Origin: DATBGS01 sp036557885
GTDB taxonomy: Bacteria; Chloroflexota; Ktedonobacteria; Ktedonobacterales; DATBGS01
DNA: 64,000 nucleotides
Direction of reading: 5' to 3'
Assembly: GCA_036557885.1 (NCBI GenBank)
Contig: DATBGS010000003.1
Span: forward strand, 1 to 64,000
Under the pieces are notes generated by a model. That model was not told the origin of the DNA. It worked only from the letters and a program-made list of their open reading frames with translations, and searched no databases. Position numbers and translations under genes: made by a program. Of this stretch, positions 34,816 through 43,684 are shown one piece after another. The number at the start of each line of letters is the position of its first letter. Within the stretch, counting starts at the first letter, position 1.

Positions 34816-36711
34816 ATGACAGCGCTCAATCTGTCTCAGCAGTCGCCTGGCCGCCACGCGACCAGGTTGGTGGGTGAGCCGCGCCTGTTTGTGTTGGATG
34901 GAGGCGCGCTCGCCGCAGGCGAACAACCCGATGGAATGATTCTCCAGAAGCTGGCGCTGCTTACCGAAAGTGAAGACGCGCAGGTGGTGATTCGGGGCAT
35001 CAGCGAGGGCACGCGGCAGCGGCTGGATGCATTGACGCGCACCTGGCGTGCGCGGCCTCAGTTGGCGCCGCCTGGCGATGAAGGCACCCTGGGCCGTCTG
35101 CTGGCGAGGGCGGGCGTGCAACCGCAGGAAGTTTTCTGCGTCCTCGGCGATGGCAGTGAACCGCCGCCCGCTGGAAGCGCTGCGTTTTTTGTGGGCCAGG
35201 GCGCACCACCTGTGGGCGCGGTGGCCTTGCGCGTGCCAGGGCCACGCGGGACGGATACGCTGCTGGCGCTTTATGGGACGGCGCTCATTCAGGAGAAGGC
35301 AGGGTTAGCGTTCCGCGCTACCTCGCTGGGCCAGGCGCCGCCTGCATCGGCGCCCTTTGACCCTGGGCTACTTCAGGGGTTGATCAAATCGCTGGGGCGG
35401 CCAACGAGCGCGCCGCCTCCGGCTCCGCCCGCGCAGGGCCTGGAGGCGCAGCGGCTGAACGCGCTGGCGCAGGGGTGCTGGGCGAAGATACAGTCGCATA
35501 TTTTGCCGAACGGCGCGATTGTGGCTTCGCCCGCGAAGGGCGAGCAGCCGGGCCAGCCCAATTACTGGTTTGTCTGGCAGCGCGATGCCGGGCAGACGCT
35601 GCTGGGGATGATCGAGTGGGCGCGTACCGCGCCGTTTGGCTTGCCAGTAAAGACGCTTGAGGCAGCCATCGCCAGCTATGTTGGCTTTCTGACGCGCTCC
35701 CAGGCGTCTGGCGACCTGGGGGTCAGTCGCTATACGGTTGATGGGCAGCCCGTCAGAGGCTACGGCAATCCGCAGCTTGATGGCCCGGCGATCAGCGCGT
35801 TGGCGCTGACCCGCCTGTCCGACCCGCGCCCGGTCTATCCGCAGATTCGGGCATATCTGGAGTATTTGCTGACGTCGGAGGGGAGCGGGCCATGCTATGA
35901 CGCCTGGGAGTTTGTCTATGGGCGCGTGCTTAACGCGCTGCTGCTTAAACGCAAAGCGTTTCGCAGCGGCGCGCGCCTGGCGTATCTGCTCAACGAAGAA
36001 AAGGAGATGCGGCGCTATCGAGACGAGGCGGCGCGTCTGGAGACGGAGATTGATGGCTTCAGGGTTCCCACGCGCGGGTATTTGCTGAGCAGCAAAGACG
36101 CTGCCGAGCCATTTCTAGAGACGATTAGCAGGCTGGATGTGGCGACGCTGGGCGCCGTTTTGACGGCCTGGGACGCCAACGATGACTTTCTGAATCTGAC
36201 GCATCCGGCGGTGATGGGGACGGTGCTGGCGCTGGAGGATGCCTTTGCCCCGCTCTATACGGTGAATCGCGCCTGGCATGCTGCCGGACACACCGGCATG
36301 GGCTGGGGGCGTTTCCCGGAGGATGCCAACGACGGGGTTGGCTCGACAGGCGGCAATCCCTGGCCGCTGGTGACGCTCTGGGCGGCGCAATATTGTTATC
36401 TGCTGGAAACAAAGCTGGCAGCAGGTGGCCCGTTCCCGATTACTGATCAGCGCCAGGCCGACTATCTTAACCGTGTGACCGGGCAAGAGGCGGCCAGTGT
36501 TGGCGGACAGGTGCCCAAGCTGTTGCTGTCCGATGTGCTTTCGGCGCTGCGCAGGCGCGGCGATGCCTACGTGCAGTTTGTGCTGGCGCATCAGCCGCCG
36601 GATGGCTCGCTGACCGAACAGGTGAACCGGGAAAGCGGGCAGCCCCAGGGCGCCCGCGATCTGACCTGGGCGCTGGCGGAACTGCTCAAGACGCTGGCGC
36701 TGCGTGGCTAG
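34816..36711 (+). CDS. GH15 glucoamylase-like protein with N-terminal HAD/TPP-like domain
   Basis: 631 residues. Residues about 220-625 form the GH15 alpha/alpha barrel: NYWFVWQRDAGQTLLGMIEW (substrate R-D), CYDAWEFVYGRVLNALLL with the likely acid Glu, VNRAWHAAGHTGMGWGRFPED and TGGNPWPLVTLWAAQYCYLL. The first 190 residues resemble a degenerate trehalose-6-phosphate-phosphatase-like domain (VVIRGISEGTRQRLDALTRT, QEVFCVLGDGSE) lacking the DxDxT nucleophile. No signal peptide. The ATG at 34816 follows GGGAGGAA. Probably hydrolyses alpha-glucosides in the cytoplasm; the exact linkage is unknown. Confidence 0.8.
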   Translation: MTALNLSQQSPGRHATRLVGEPRLFVLDGGALAAGEQPDGMILQKLALLTESEDAQVVIRGISEGTRQRLDALTRTWRARPQLAPPGDEGTLGRLLARAGVQPQEVFCVLGDGSEPPPAGSAAFFVGQGAPPVGAVALRVPGPRGTDTLLALYGTALIQEKAGLAFRATSLGQAPPASAPFDPGLLQGLIKSLGRPTSAPPPAPPAQGLEAQRLNALAQGCWAKIQSHILPNGAIVASPAKGEQPGQPNYWFVWQRDAGQTLLGMIEWARTAPFGLPVKTLEAAIASYVGFLTRSQASGDLGVSRYTVDGQPVRGYGNPQLDGPAISALALTRLSDPRPVYPQIRAYLEYLLTSEGSGPCYDAWEFVYGRVLNALLLKRKAFRSGARLAYLLNEEKEMRRYRDEAARLETEIDGFRVPTRGYLLSSKDAAEPFLETISRLDVATLGAVLTAWDANDDFLNLTHPAVMGTVLALEDAFAPLYTVNRAWHAAGHTGMGWGRFPEDANDGVGSTGGNPWPLVTLWAAQYCYLLETKLAAGGPFPITDQRQADYLNRVTGQEAASVGGQVPKLLLSDVLSALRRRGDAYVQFVLAHQPPDGSLTEQVNRESGQPQGARDLTWALAELLKTLALRG

Positions 36712-36757
36712 TTTTCGCATTGAGCATGTCTTACAAAACCTCTGTAGGAACCGAATG

Positions 36758-36803
36758 GTGCTGCTTGCTGTGCCTCTCAAAGCATGGGCACAGCAAGCAG
36801 CAC
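36758..36803. terminator. Long hairpin after the glucoamylase-like gene
   Basis: A perfect 17-bp stem (GTGCTGCTTGCTGTGCC at 36758-36774 with its complement at 36787-36803), loop 12 nt, without a T-run. Confidence 0.6.
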
Positions 36804-36901
36804 TCACCGGCTGGAAGCAGGTGGTACAAGTAGCAGGGCCAAAAGAGTCTGAAGCTCTGGCTTGACAGGTTGCCACGCCTGTGCTAGACTAGAAGTAGTC
36901 T

Positions 36902-36987
36902 GGAGGGATGGCAGAGCGGTTGAATGCGGCGGTCTTGAAAACCGTTGAGGTGCATAGCCTCCGTGAGTTCGAATCTCACTCCCTCCG
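36902..36987 (+). tRNA. tRNA-Ser (anticodon UGA)
   Basis: A canonical class II tRNA. Acceptor GGAGGGA pairs with TCCCTCC, the D arm is GGCAGAGCGGTTGAATGC, the anticodon loop CTTGAAA gives TGA, the variable arm is GAGGTGCATAGCCTC and the T arm is GTGAGTTCGAATCTCAC. Discriminator G. CCA is not encoded. It serves as a control in this window for what an ordinary tRNA gene looks like. Confidence 0.97.
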
Positions 36988-37107
36988 CCCACTGCACGCA
37001 GTATTCTTTCAACAACTGCGTTCTTTTCTCCACCATCGGACGTTGCGCGACACAGAAGATGTGTCGGTGGCTGGGTCATCTCTAAAGACGAGGATGGTAG
37101 CAGATTC

Positions 37108-38004
37108 ATGGGACTATCAGGCTCGCTGCAACAGATCAGCCTGGAAGAGATTTTGCGCTACGTGGAACAAGATCGTCGCGCCGGTGCTCTGGTCATTCGT
37201 CGAAACAACCTCTCGGCTCGTATCTTTCTGGATGCGGGGCAAATCCTTTGCACGCAGCGCAGCGGCCCCGGCCAGAGTCTGGGCGAGCGCCTGATCAGCG
37301 CGAGATTGGTGACGCCGCAGCAATTAGGGCAGGTGCGTACCAGTACAAGTGATCGCCCCATTGAGAATGAGGTAGACCTGGCGCGGGCGCTCTTGCAGAC
37401 CGGCTATCTGGCGCGTGAAGACCTGCGCCAGTGGGTACTGGCTGATGCGATTGAGTTGTTGGTAGTGCTGCTGAGCTGGAACGATGGCGATCTGGTGTTT
37501 GAAGAGGGCGTGACCCCGACTCCAGGGCGCATGGTGATCCCCATCCCCATTGCGCTGGTGCTGGATGAGTCGCTGCGGCACATCTCCCAGCGCCGTCAGC
37601 AAAGCTCGCCCTCGCGTGTCGCCGTGACCCGTGATCTTGTGCTGGATTTTGCGGAAGAGGTTGTTTCCGATGAAGGAGAAGTGGAGGTGACGCGGGAGCA
37701 ATGGCGGTTCCTCGCGGCAGTTGATGGCCGGAGTTCTCTGGCGGAAGTGGCCCAAACGCTGGGAATTGCGCCGCCAATGGCGCTGCGCCTGGCTTCAGAA
37801 CTGCTCTCCACCAGCATCCTGGGCGTCAGTGGCCTGGATTCGCGTCGGCCAGACCGCGCCGCCTTCGCTGAAGAGGATGGGCCGCCTACCTCCACTTCGG
37901 GGCGTTTTGGCCGCGTTTCCGGCTCACTGCCGGTGACAGGCTCCTCTGGCAGCATCTCGTCGGTCAATCTCAAGGCTACGCGCCCCCCGTCCACCGAGCA
38001 CTAG
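37108..38004 (+). CDS. DUF4388/PATAN domain protein
   Basis: 298 residues. The N-terminus matches DUF4388: GLSGSLQQISLEEILRYVEQ, then RAGALVIRRNNLSARIFLDA and GQILCTQRSG. Helical middle segments (QQLGQVRTS, LLQTGYLAREDLRQWVLADA) continue the PATAN pattern to about residue 160. Residues about 185-235 look like a winged-helix/PqqD-like unit. The tail is Ser/Thr-rich and disordered. PATAN domains occur in response-regulator-linked proteins for motility and surface behaviour; no such neighbour is seen here. Weak ribosome site. Confidence 0.78.
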   Translation: MGLSGSLQQISLEEILRYVEQDRRAGALVIRRNNLSARIFLDAGQILCTQRSGPGQSLGERLISARLVTPQQLGQVRTSTSDRPIENEVDLARALLQTGYLAREDLRQWVLADAIELLVVLLSWNDGDLVFEEGVTPTPGRMVIPIPIALVLDESLRHISQRRQQSSPSRVAVTRDLVLDFAEEVVSDEGEVEVTREQWRFLAAVDGRSSLAEVAQTLGIAPPMALRLASELLSTSILGVSGLDSRRPDRAAFAEEDGPPTSTSGRFGRVSGSLPVTGSSGSISSVNLKATRPPSTEH

Positions 38005-38034
38005 GCTTTTTTCTCCCCAAAGACTCCTGCGGCG

Positions 38035-39249
38035 TCAGGCCAGCCCTTCAATCAGTGCCAGGGCCTGTACCAGATCACCTGGATGCAAAGCGGGGTGATG
38101 CTCTGGAATGACCAGTAAAGCGTTGGCCCCCAGCATTGAGGTGAGGATGTGCGACCCCTGCGGGCCGGTGGTGGTGGCGACAAAGCCATCCTGCCGCAGT
38201 TCCAGCCGCGCCCGCACATAATGGCGCCGGTGGCTGGGGTCATTCAGGTGATCGAGCAGGCGTGCTGTGACCAGGGGCCGCAACCAGTTCTTATAGCCCT
38301 GCATTTTGCGCAGGACTGGCCGGGCAAAAAGCTCGAAGGTGACGGCGGCGGAAACGGGATTCCCTGGCAGCCCCAGCAGCGGTGTGCCGCCCAGACGCCC
38401 AAAGGCCAGCGGTTTGCCGGGCCGCAGGTTGACCCGCCAGAAGTCAATCACGCCTTGTTCGCGCAGGATGTCTTTGACCAGATCGTAATCGCCCACCGAG
38501 ACGCCGCCAGAGGTGATAATTAGATCGCCTTCCTGGGCGGCCAGCAATTTGGCGCGCAGTTCGTCCACCTGATCGCGGGCAATCCCCAGGCGGCGTGCCA
38601 CGCCACCGGCCTGGGTGACGGCGGCGGCCACCAGATAGCTGTTGCTGTTGCGTATCTGGCCGGGCTGCAAGCGCTCGTGCACTTCGACCAGTTCATCGCC
38701 CGTCGCCAGGATACTAACAACCGGACGCCGGTAGACCGCAACCTCCGCCACCCCCAGGGAGGCCAGGACGCCAAGTTCTGAGGGGCCAAGCACGGCCCCT
38801 TCCTCAAGGACGCGCGTGCCAGGCTGGATGTCCTCACCCGCGTGGCGCACGTTGTTACCAGGCGCCACTGGCTCCTGTAGCTCCACCCAGCCTTCTCCTG
38901 TTTGCGTCAGTTCTTGTTGAATGACGGCATCAGCGCCCGGCGGTAGAGGGGCGCCGGTCAGAATGCGCATGGCTTCACCCGCGCCAACGGAGCGGTCAGC
39001 GACGCTGCCAGCCTGGACCGTCCCGATGAGGCGCAGGCGGCGCGGATGGGACTGGGAGGCATCCTTTGCATCTGCGCTGCGCAGGGCATAGCCATCCATC
39101 GCGGAGTTGGCAAAGGGGGGCACAGATTCGGCAGAGGCGATGGGCTGGGCCAGTACGCGCCCCAACGCCTCTGGCAGCGCGACTGTTTCCTGGCCCAGCC
39201 GGGTGATTTCAGCCAGAATCCGCTCAAGTGCTTCTTCGACGGTCAACAT
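38035..39249 (-). CDS. moeA: Molybdopterin molybdotransferase
   Basis: Inserts molybdate into adenylylated molybdopterin. 404 residues. Signatures: PPFANSAMDGYALRSAD, ILTGAPLPPGADAVIQQE, the MoCF domain ATGDELVEV and SGGVSVGDYDLVKDIL, and GLPGNPVSAAVTFELFARPV. The ATG at 39249 follows GGAGGAAA. The other cofactor genes (mogA, moaA and so on) are not in the window. A hairpin for the next operon lies upstream. Confidence 0.96.
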   Translation of the reverse strand: MLTVEEALERILAEITRLGQETVALPEALGRVLAQPIASAESVPPFANSAMDGYALRSADAKDASQSHPRRLRLIGTVQAGSVADRSVGAGEAMRILTGAPLPPGADAVIQQELTQTGEGWVELQEPVAPGNNVRHAGEDIQPGTRVLEEGAVLGPSELGVLASLGVAEVAVYRRPVVSILATGDELVEVHERLQPGQIRNSNSYLVAAAVTQAGGVARRLGIARDQVDELRAKLLAAQEGDLIITSGGVSVGDYDLVKDILREQGVIDFWRVNLRPGKPLAFGRLGGTPLLGLPGNPVSAAVTFELFARPVLRKMQGYKNWLRPLVTARLLDHLNDPSHRRHYVRARLELRQDGFVATTTGPQGSHILTSMLGANALLVIPEHHPALHPGDLVQALALIEGLA

Positions 39250-39376
39250 GGGTGTTTCCTCCGGTGGGAACCAGTTGCTCTGGCGCCTGGGGCAGCATAT
39301 CTCTGCTTGCCCTCTGCATAGGTGTTTTTTCGACTTCTCTCATAATGATACGGCGCAAAGAAAAGATCGGCAAAAG

Positions 39377-39414
39377 CAGCAGGGCTGGCAGATCAAACAC
39401 TGCCAGCCCTGCTG
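39377..39414 (-). terminator. Rho-independent terminator for the disordered-protein operon
   Basis: A perfect 15-bp stem (39377-39391 with 39400-39414, core GCAGGGCTGGCAG), 8-nt loop; on the minus strand TTTT follows. Confidence 0.85.
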
Positions 39415-39429
39415 AAAAGTGCTTCCCGT

Positions 39430-40653
39430 TTAATTTTCCTGGGTGAAGACGCGGAAGATTTTGCGCAAGAAGCCCTGCTGCTCGCCTTCTTCGTCCATTT
39501 CATCTATCTCCACATCATCCAGCGAGAAACGCGGATCAGGACGCTGCTCTGGCACTTCGGTCCAGGTGGCCGGGCGCGGGCGCTGGGGCACTGGTTGCGC
39601 GGCCAGGCCCCCGCTCTGGGGGGCGGCTGGGGGCGCCAGCGGTGGTTGTGGCTGGGGCCGGGCCGTTGGCTGCGCTGGCGGCTCGGTTCGGCGTGCCTGG
39701 ACGACAGGCGGCGGCCCTGCTGGTGGCTGGGGCATCGGTGCTGCCGGGGCAACCGACCCGGAACGCGCGGCGGCTGGTGGAACGGCTCCACTCCCAGGCA
39801 GTGCCCCGGAACGTGGCGTGGGCGCCGATGCCTCGTAAGCGGGTCCGGGGCGTGTTGGCATCTCGCTGAGCGGACCAGAGGGCGGCTGCATGGCTGGCGC
39901 CTGGCGAGGAGCCTCGGCACGCGGCGTTGGGGCTGGCGGCGGTGGCGGCAGCGGGGCGGTTTCAAAGCGGCTGGGATGCTCCTGCGCGAATGGAGGAGGT
40001 ACCGGGATAGATGGCACGGGCTGTGTTGATGGCTCCTCCACCTCCCGCATGCGAGCGGCTGCTGTCTTTGGCGCTGGTGGCTCGGTGCGTTGTGGCTGCG
40101 GCGCGGGCCGAGGCGCGGTCGCCGGTTCGGGGCGCGGCGCGGCTACAGCCTCGCTCTTGCCGGTGGTGACGCTGGCGAGGTCTGACGGGCGAACGGCTCG
40201 CATTGGGCCGGTCCCGCCGCCTTGCAGCGAGAACATGCGCTTGCTGGCATGCAGGCGCCCGGCGTCAATCCAGTCATACGCGCCGCCCAGCGCGTGTTCG
40301 CACCAGCCAGGGTAGTCGTGTGGCGCCAGCCCTGCCCGCTCGAAATAATCCAGGCGGTGCATGGTGAGGACGAGCCATTCTTCGCCCTTCCCCATCAGGC
40401 GATCAAGCAGTTCAATGGTCGTGACATTGTTGTTCTGAAGGCGCCGCATGGCATCCAACTCAGCAGCAGAGGGCTTGAGTTGTGCTTCCTCTTTGTCGTT
40501 TTGCTCCAGTTCGCTGCGCAGCGCGGCAATCTTTGCATCCAGGTCTTGCGTGACCTTCTGGACATACCAGGCGATATAACTATCGGCGACCTGCTGCATG
40601 GCCTCCAGAGGAATGCGTTCATAAAGTTGTGTGACTGTGGTTGTAGAATCCAT
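39430..40653 (-). CDS. Unknown protein, helical N-terminus with long Pro/Ala-rich tail
   Basis: 407 residues. The first 145 form a helical, partly coiled-coil domain (VADSYIAWYVQKVTQDLDAK, AALRSELEQNDKEEAQLKPS, LDRLMGKGEEWLVLTMHRLD) that ends with a tryptophan-rich piece DYPGWCEHALGGAYDWIDAG. From about 165 to 370 the chain is Pro/Ala/Arg-rich and disordered. The last 35 residues are acidic (DDVEIDEMDEEGE) and end in LRKIFRVF, a possible interaction peptide. No known family. It lies 15 bp after the next gene and is co-transcribed with it. Confidence 0.72.
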   Translation of the reverse strand: MDSTTTVTQLYERIPLEAMQQVADSYIAWYVQKVTQDLDAKIAALRSELEQNDKEEAQLKPSAAELDAMRRLQNNNVTTIELLDRLMGKGEEWLVLTMHRLDYFERAGLAPHDYPGWCEHALGGAYDWIDAGRLHASKRMFSLQGGGTGPMRAVRPSDLASVTTGKSEAVAAPRPEPATAPRPAPQPQRTEPPAPKTAAARMREVEEPSTQPVPSIPVPPPFAQEHPSRFETAPLPPPPPAPTPRAEAPRQAPAMQPPSGPLSEMPTRPGPAYEASAPTPRSGALPGSGAVPPAAARSGSVAPAAPMPQPPAGPPPVVQARRTEPPAQPTARPQPQPPLAPPAAPQSGGLAAQPVPQRPRPATWTEVPEQRPDPRFSLDDVEIDEMDEEGEQQGFLRKIFRVFTQEN

Positions 40654-40668
40654 CTCCGGCCCTCTCTG

Positions 40669-41772
40669 CTAGTTCTGCTGGCGCCAGCGCTGCCACCAAC
40701 GCTCCACTGATTCGTGGAGGCGCATATCTTCTTCGTTTTCAAATGGCAAGGACACGCTTAGCCGCTGCCTGGCTTCGGCCTCTTCCGCTGTGGTGGGGGC
40801 CTTTCCGCTTTCCTGGCCTTCCTGGTTCAACTCGACGCTGCGCAGCCACCAGGGGACCGCCAGGCGCGGCTCGGTATAGCCTTCAGCCGGACGCGCTGCG
40901 ATGAGTTCGTCGGTATCTACGCGCTTTTCGCCCCGTGTCGGCGTGCCGTTTTGGGCAGCCTGGGCAGCGTTGCCCTGCCCGTTTCCGCTGGCAACTGCGG
41001 CTGGTTCGGAGGAGGGGTTCAGCGGACTGGTGGCGCTAGGTGCCAGCGGGCTGGTTGACCCTTTGCTCTGGTTGAGCAACGCATTCAGCGCCGTCTCGCT
41101 CGGAGACATGGCGTTAGCGGGCGCCGTTGTTGTCGGCGCGATAGGGGTCGGTGGCTCGCCCCGCGTCAGGTCCGGCCCCCGGCTTGCCAGCGCGTTGAGG
41201 GCTTCCAGCGGGTCGCCAGGCTCGCTCTCGGCGCGTGCCAGGAGCGCGTCGAGCAGGGGATCAATCGTGTCTGGCTGGGCTGCCGCAGATGCAGCAACTG
41301 GCTCAGCCCGCTTTTCCGGCTGTTTGGCTGGCTGGGCTGCCACCGCTTTATGCTTGCCAGTGGTCGTTTTCGCCGTTTTCGCCTCTTCCTGGGCTGGCTG
41401 GGCTGGCGCTCTGGCGGCCTGAGCAGTGCTCTTGCTTGTGACCACCTCTTCCTGGCGTTCGATCTGAACGGTCTGCTGCCCGGCGGGGCCTTGCTCGATG
41501 ACAATTTGCGCTTCAGCAACCACCTCAGTTTTTTCTGTGGTTGTGCTGGCTCCGTTGGAGGCTGCTTTTGCAACCGTTTCTATCGGGGGCTGTGAGAGAA
41601 GACCATGCCCCAGGAGGGCTGCTATGATTGGGTTGGAAAGATCAGGAAGGGCAGCCGCCCGGTTAGGTACTAATTTGAGCACCCGTTCGCGCTCTGCTTC
41701 ATGGGCTGCGATCTCATCACGCAGCCGCGCGCCAACTTCCTGATGGTGGAGCCATTCTTTATACTTGCCCAT
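40669..41772 (-). CDS. Unknown protein, mostly disordered, with short structured ends
   Basis: 367 residues. The first 55 are charged and helical (KYKEWLHHQEVGARLRDEIA); the middle, to about 300, is Ala/Pro/Thr/Gln-rich and disordered; the last 60 hold AVPWWLRSVELNQ and DMRLHESVERWWQRWRQQ, tryptophan-rich helices. This ordered-disordered-ordered build is shared with the downstream gene and suggests a scaffold pair. The start at 41772 is preceded by AGAGGCGG. No family recognised. Confidence 0.7.
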   Translation of the reverse strand: MGKYKEWLHHQEVGARLRDEIAAHEAERERVLKLVPNRAAALPDLSNPIIAALLGHGLLSQPPIETVAKAASNGASTTTEKTEVVAEAQIVIEQGPAGQQTVQIERQEEVVTSKSTAQAARAPAQPAQEEAKTAKTTTGKHKAVAAQPAKQPEKRAEPVAASAAAQPDTIDPLLDALLARAESEPGDPLEALNALASRGPDLTRGEPPTPIAPTTTAPANAMSPSETALNALLNQSKGSTSPLAPSATSPLNPSSEPAAVASGNGQGNAAQAAQNGTPTRGEKRVDTDELIAARPAEGYTEPRLAVPWWLRSVELNQEGQESGKAPTTAEEAEARQRLSVSLPFENEEDMRLHESVERWWQRWRQQN

Positions 41773-42009
41773 GCGTACCGCCTCTTAGAAATACATTGCC
41801 GCGCTCCAGGGTGGAAATGGCGCGGTCCCCGACCTACCTGTCTGGAGGGAAAAAGCGGGCGAAGATGGAATATCTGCCCGCAGGCTAAGCGCAGTATATC
41901 ATGGGTCAGGTGTGGCAACAATCACATAGCCCGAATGGGGGGATTGCAGCGCACCATCGCTGCGCTCCCTGCCTGGTTCCGTCTCCTCGGCCTCTCTAAA
42001 GGGTGCATT
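41773..42009. other. Divergent intergenic region, no gene seen
   Basis: The region separates the minus-strand scaffold pair from yjjX. Only the plus-strand promoter at its right end is clear. Confidence 0.5.
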
Positions 42010-42039
42010 TTGGCAAGAGCGGTTTGTGCCAGATACAAT
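42010..42039 (+). promoter_or_regulatory. Promoter for the yjjX-qng1-queF genes
   Basis: TTGGCA (42010-42015), 18-bp spacer, TACAAT (42034-42039); the coding start is 36 bp downstream. Confidence 0.65.
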
Positions 42040-42074
42040 AGGTGGGCAGAGGCATGCTTCGGAAAGGATAGAGT

Positions 42075-42665
42075 GTGGAGCATTTGTCGGAGGGGCTGCT
42101 GGTTATCGTGGGGTCAACCAATCCGGTCAAGCTGGCCCCGGTGCAGGCGGTGCTGGCCCGCGCGTTCCCAGAGGCCCGCGTGCTCGCGGTCCCTGCTGCT
42201 TCGGGCGTGCCCGATCAGCCCATTGGCGCGGAGCAGATTCGTCAAGGCGCCGAGGAGCGCGCCAGGGCCGCGCTGACCCACGAGGCGGTGCCTCAAGAGG
42301 CAGTGCCTCAAGCTGCGCGCGCGGCTGCCGGGCAGGTCTGGGGCATTGGGCTGGAGGGTGGGGTGATCTTTGAGGAGGAACTGTCCTGGCTGACCGGGGC
42401 GGTGGCGATTCTTTCCAGCGATGGGCAAACCTCACTGGCCTGGAGTCCGCGCATCCTGCTGCCGCCGGGGGTGGCCGGGGCAGTGCGGGACGGCCAGGAG
42501 TTGGGGCTGGTGCTGGATGTGCTAAGCGGCGTGAAGGATTCCAAGACAAAGCAGGGCACGATTGGCTACCTGACGAATAATCTGGTGCCGCGTGGGTTGT
42601 CCTGGGAAGTCGCCTTTGCCTGCGCTCTGGCGCCATTTCTGCACCCGCAGCTTTATGGAGGGTGA
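42075..42665 (+). CDS. yjjX: Inosine/xanthosine triphosphatase (DUF84, YjjX-like)
   Basis: Removes non-canonical ITP and XTP from the nucleotide pool. 196 residues. The DUF84 marks are VGSTNPVKLAPVQAVLARAF at the N-terminus, PIGAEQIRQGAEERARAAL, the VWGIGLEGGV strand, LGLVLDVLSG and the phosphate loop DSKTKQGTIGYLTNN. The GTG start at 42075 follows AAAGGATAG. It is the first gene of a run leading into queuosine genes (4 bp before qng1). Confidence 0.88.
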   Translation: MEHLSEGLLVIVGSTNPVKLAPVQAVLARAFPEARVLAVPAASGVPDQPIGAEQIRQGAEERARAALTHEAVPQEAVPQAARAAAGQVWGIGLEGGVIFEEELSWLTGAVAILSSDGQTSLAWSPRILLPPGVAGAVRDGQELGLVLDVLSGVKDSKTKQGTIGYLTNNLVPRGLSWEVAFACALAPFLHPQLYGG

Positions 42666-42669
42666 CGTG

Positions 42670-43671
42670 ATGCTGAACTTGACGATGCAGACCGAAGACC
42701 CGCTGGGCGTGCTGCGCTCAACGCTGTCGGTGGTGCAGCAGGCCAGCCACGTGCAGCTTGATCTGGAACACGTCGAGGCGCTGGCCTCCCGATGGGCGCG
42801 GGAAGGCTGGCAGGTGCCAGGCTGGAACGCGGACCTGCATTTCAACGATGGTACCTGGCGTACCGTCAACTGGATGCTGCTGACCGACGCGCTGAACTTT
42901 TGCTTTTGGGGCGACCCCGGCCAGCCGCGCTGGGCGGTGGAATATCGCGGCGAGGTCTATAACGGCTATTGGGCGGAAACAGCCAGCCTGCTGCGTGCTC
43001 TGGATGATGGGCGCCCGCTCTGGGACGCGGTGTATCTGAGCACCCTGAGCCTGGCTGAGTTGAACGACATCTTTCGCCCCGCGCCGGGGGCAAGCGCGAT
43101 TCCGCTTTTGCAAGAGCGGCTGGCAAATGCGCGCGAGGTGGGCCGGGGCTTGTTGGCGAAGTATGGTGGGCAGTTTACCCGCGCCGTTGAAGCAGCGGGC
43201 GGCAGCGCCGTCAGCCTGACGCGCCAGATTGTGGCGGATTTTCCGTCGTTTGATGACCGGGCGGCGTATCGCGGTGCTGAGGTGCGCTTTTATAAACGCG
43301 CGCAGATTTGCGTGGCAGACCTGCATGGCACGCTTGGCGGACAAGGCTGGGGCCGGTTTGATGATCTGGACCAGTTGACGATTTTTGCCGATTACAAGCT
43401 GCCCCAGGTGCTGCGGCGCGAAGGGATTTTGCGCTACACGCCCGAATTGACCGCCAGAATTGCCAGGCTGGAACTTTTGCCCCCAGGCAGCCCGGAAGAG
43501 GTGGAGATTCGCGCCGCGACGATCTGGGCGGGCGAATTGCTCAGGCGGGGGCTGGCGGCGCGGGGCGTGCAGGCGCTGGCCTCGGAGATTGATTATCATT
43601 TATGGGTGCTGAGCCAGGCGCCCGCGCCCGATGACCTGCCCTATCACCGCACGCGAACGATTTATTACTGA
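42670..43671 (+). CDS. qng1: Queuosine 5'-phosphate N-glycosylase/hydrolase (Qng1, DUF2419)
   Basis: Releases the queuine base from queuosine 5'-phosphate for salvage. 333 residues of the DUF2419 family: NFCFWGDPGQPRWAVEYRGE, NGYWAETASLLRALDDGRPL, FPSFDDRAAYRGAEVRFYKR and AQICVADLHGTLGGQGWGRF, with DDLDQLTIFADYKLPQVLR. The C-terminal SEIDYHLW is also conserved. ATG 42670 follows GGAGGGTGA. The presence of a salvage enzyme beside de novo genes is unusual and noted in the findings. Confidence 0.9.
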   Translation: MLNLTMQTEDPLGVLRSTLSVVQQASHVQLDLEHVEALASRWAREGWQVPGWNADLHFNDGTWRTVNWMLLTDALNFCFWGDPGQPRWAVEYRGEVYNGYWAETASLLRALDDGRPLWDAVYLSTLSLAELNDIFRPAPGASAIPLLQERLANAREVGRGLLAKYGGQFTRAVEAAGGSAVSLTRQIVADFPSFDDRAAYRGAEVRFYKRAQICVADLHGTLGGQGWGRFDDLDQLTIFADYKLPQVLRREGILRYTPELTARIARLELLPPGSPEEVEIRAATIWAGELLRRGLAARGVQALASEIDYHLWVLSQAPAPDDLPYHRTRTIYY

Positions 43672-43684
43672 GAGGATAGCACCT

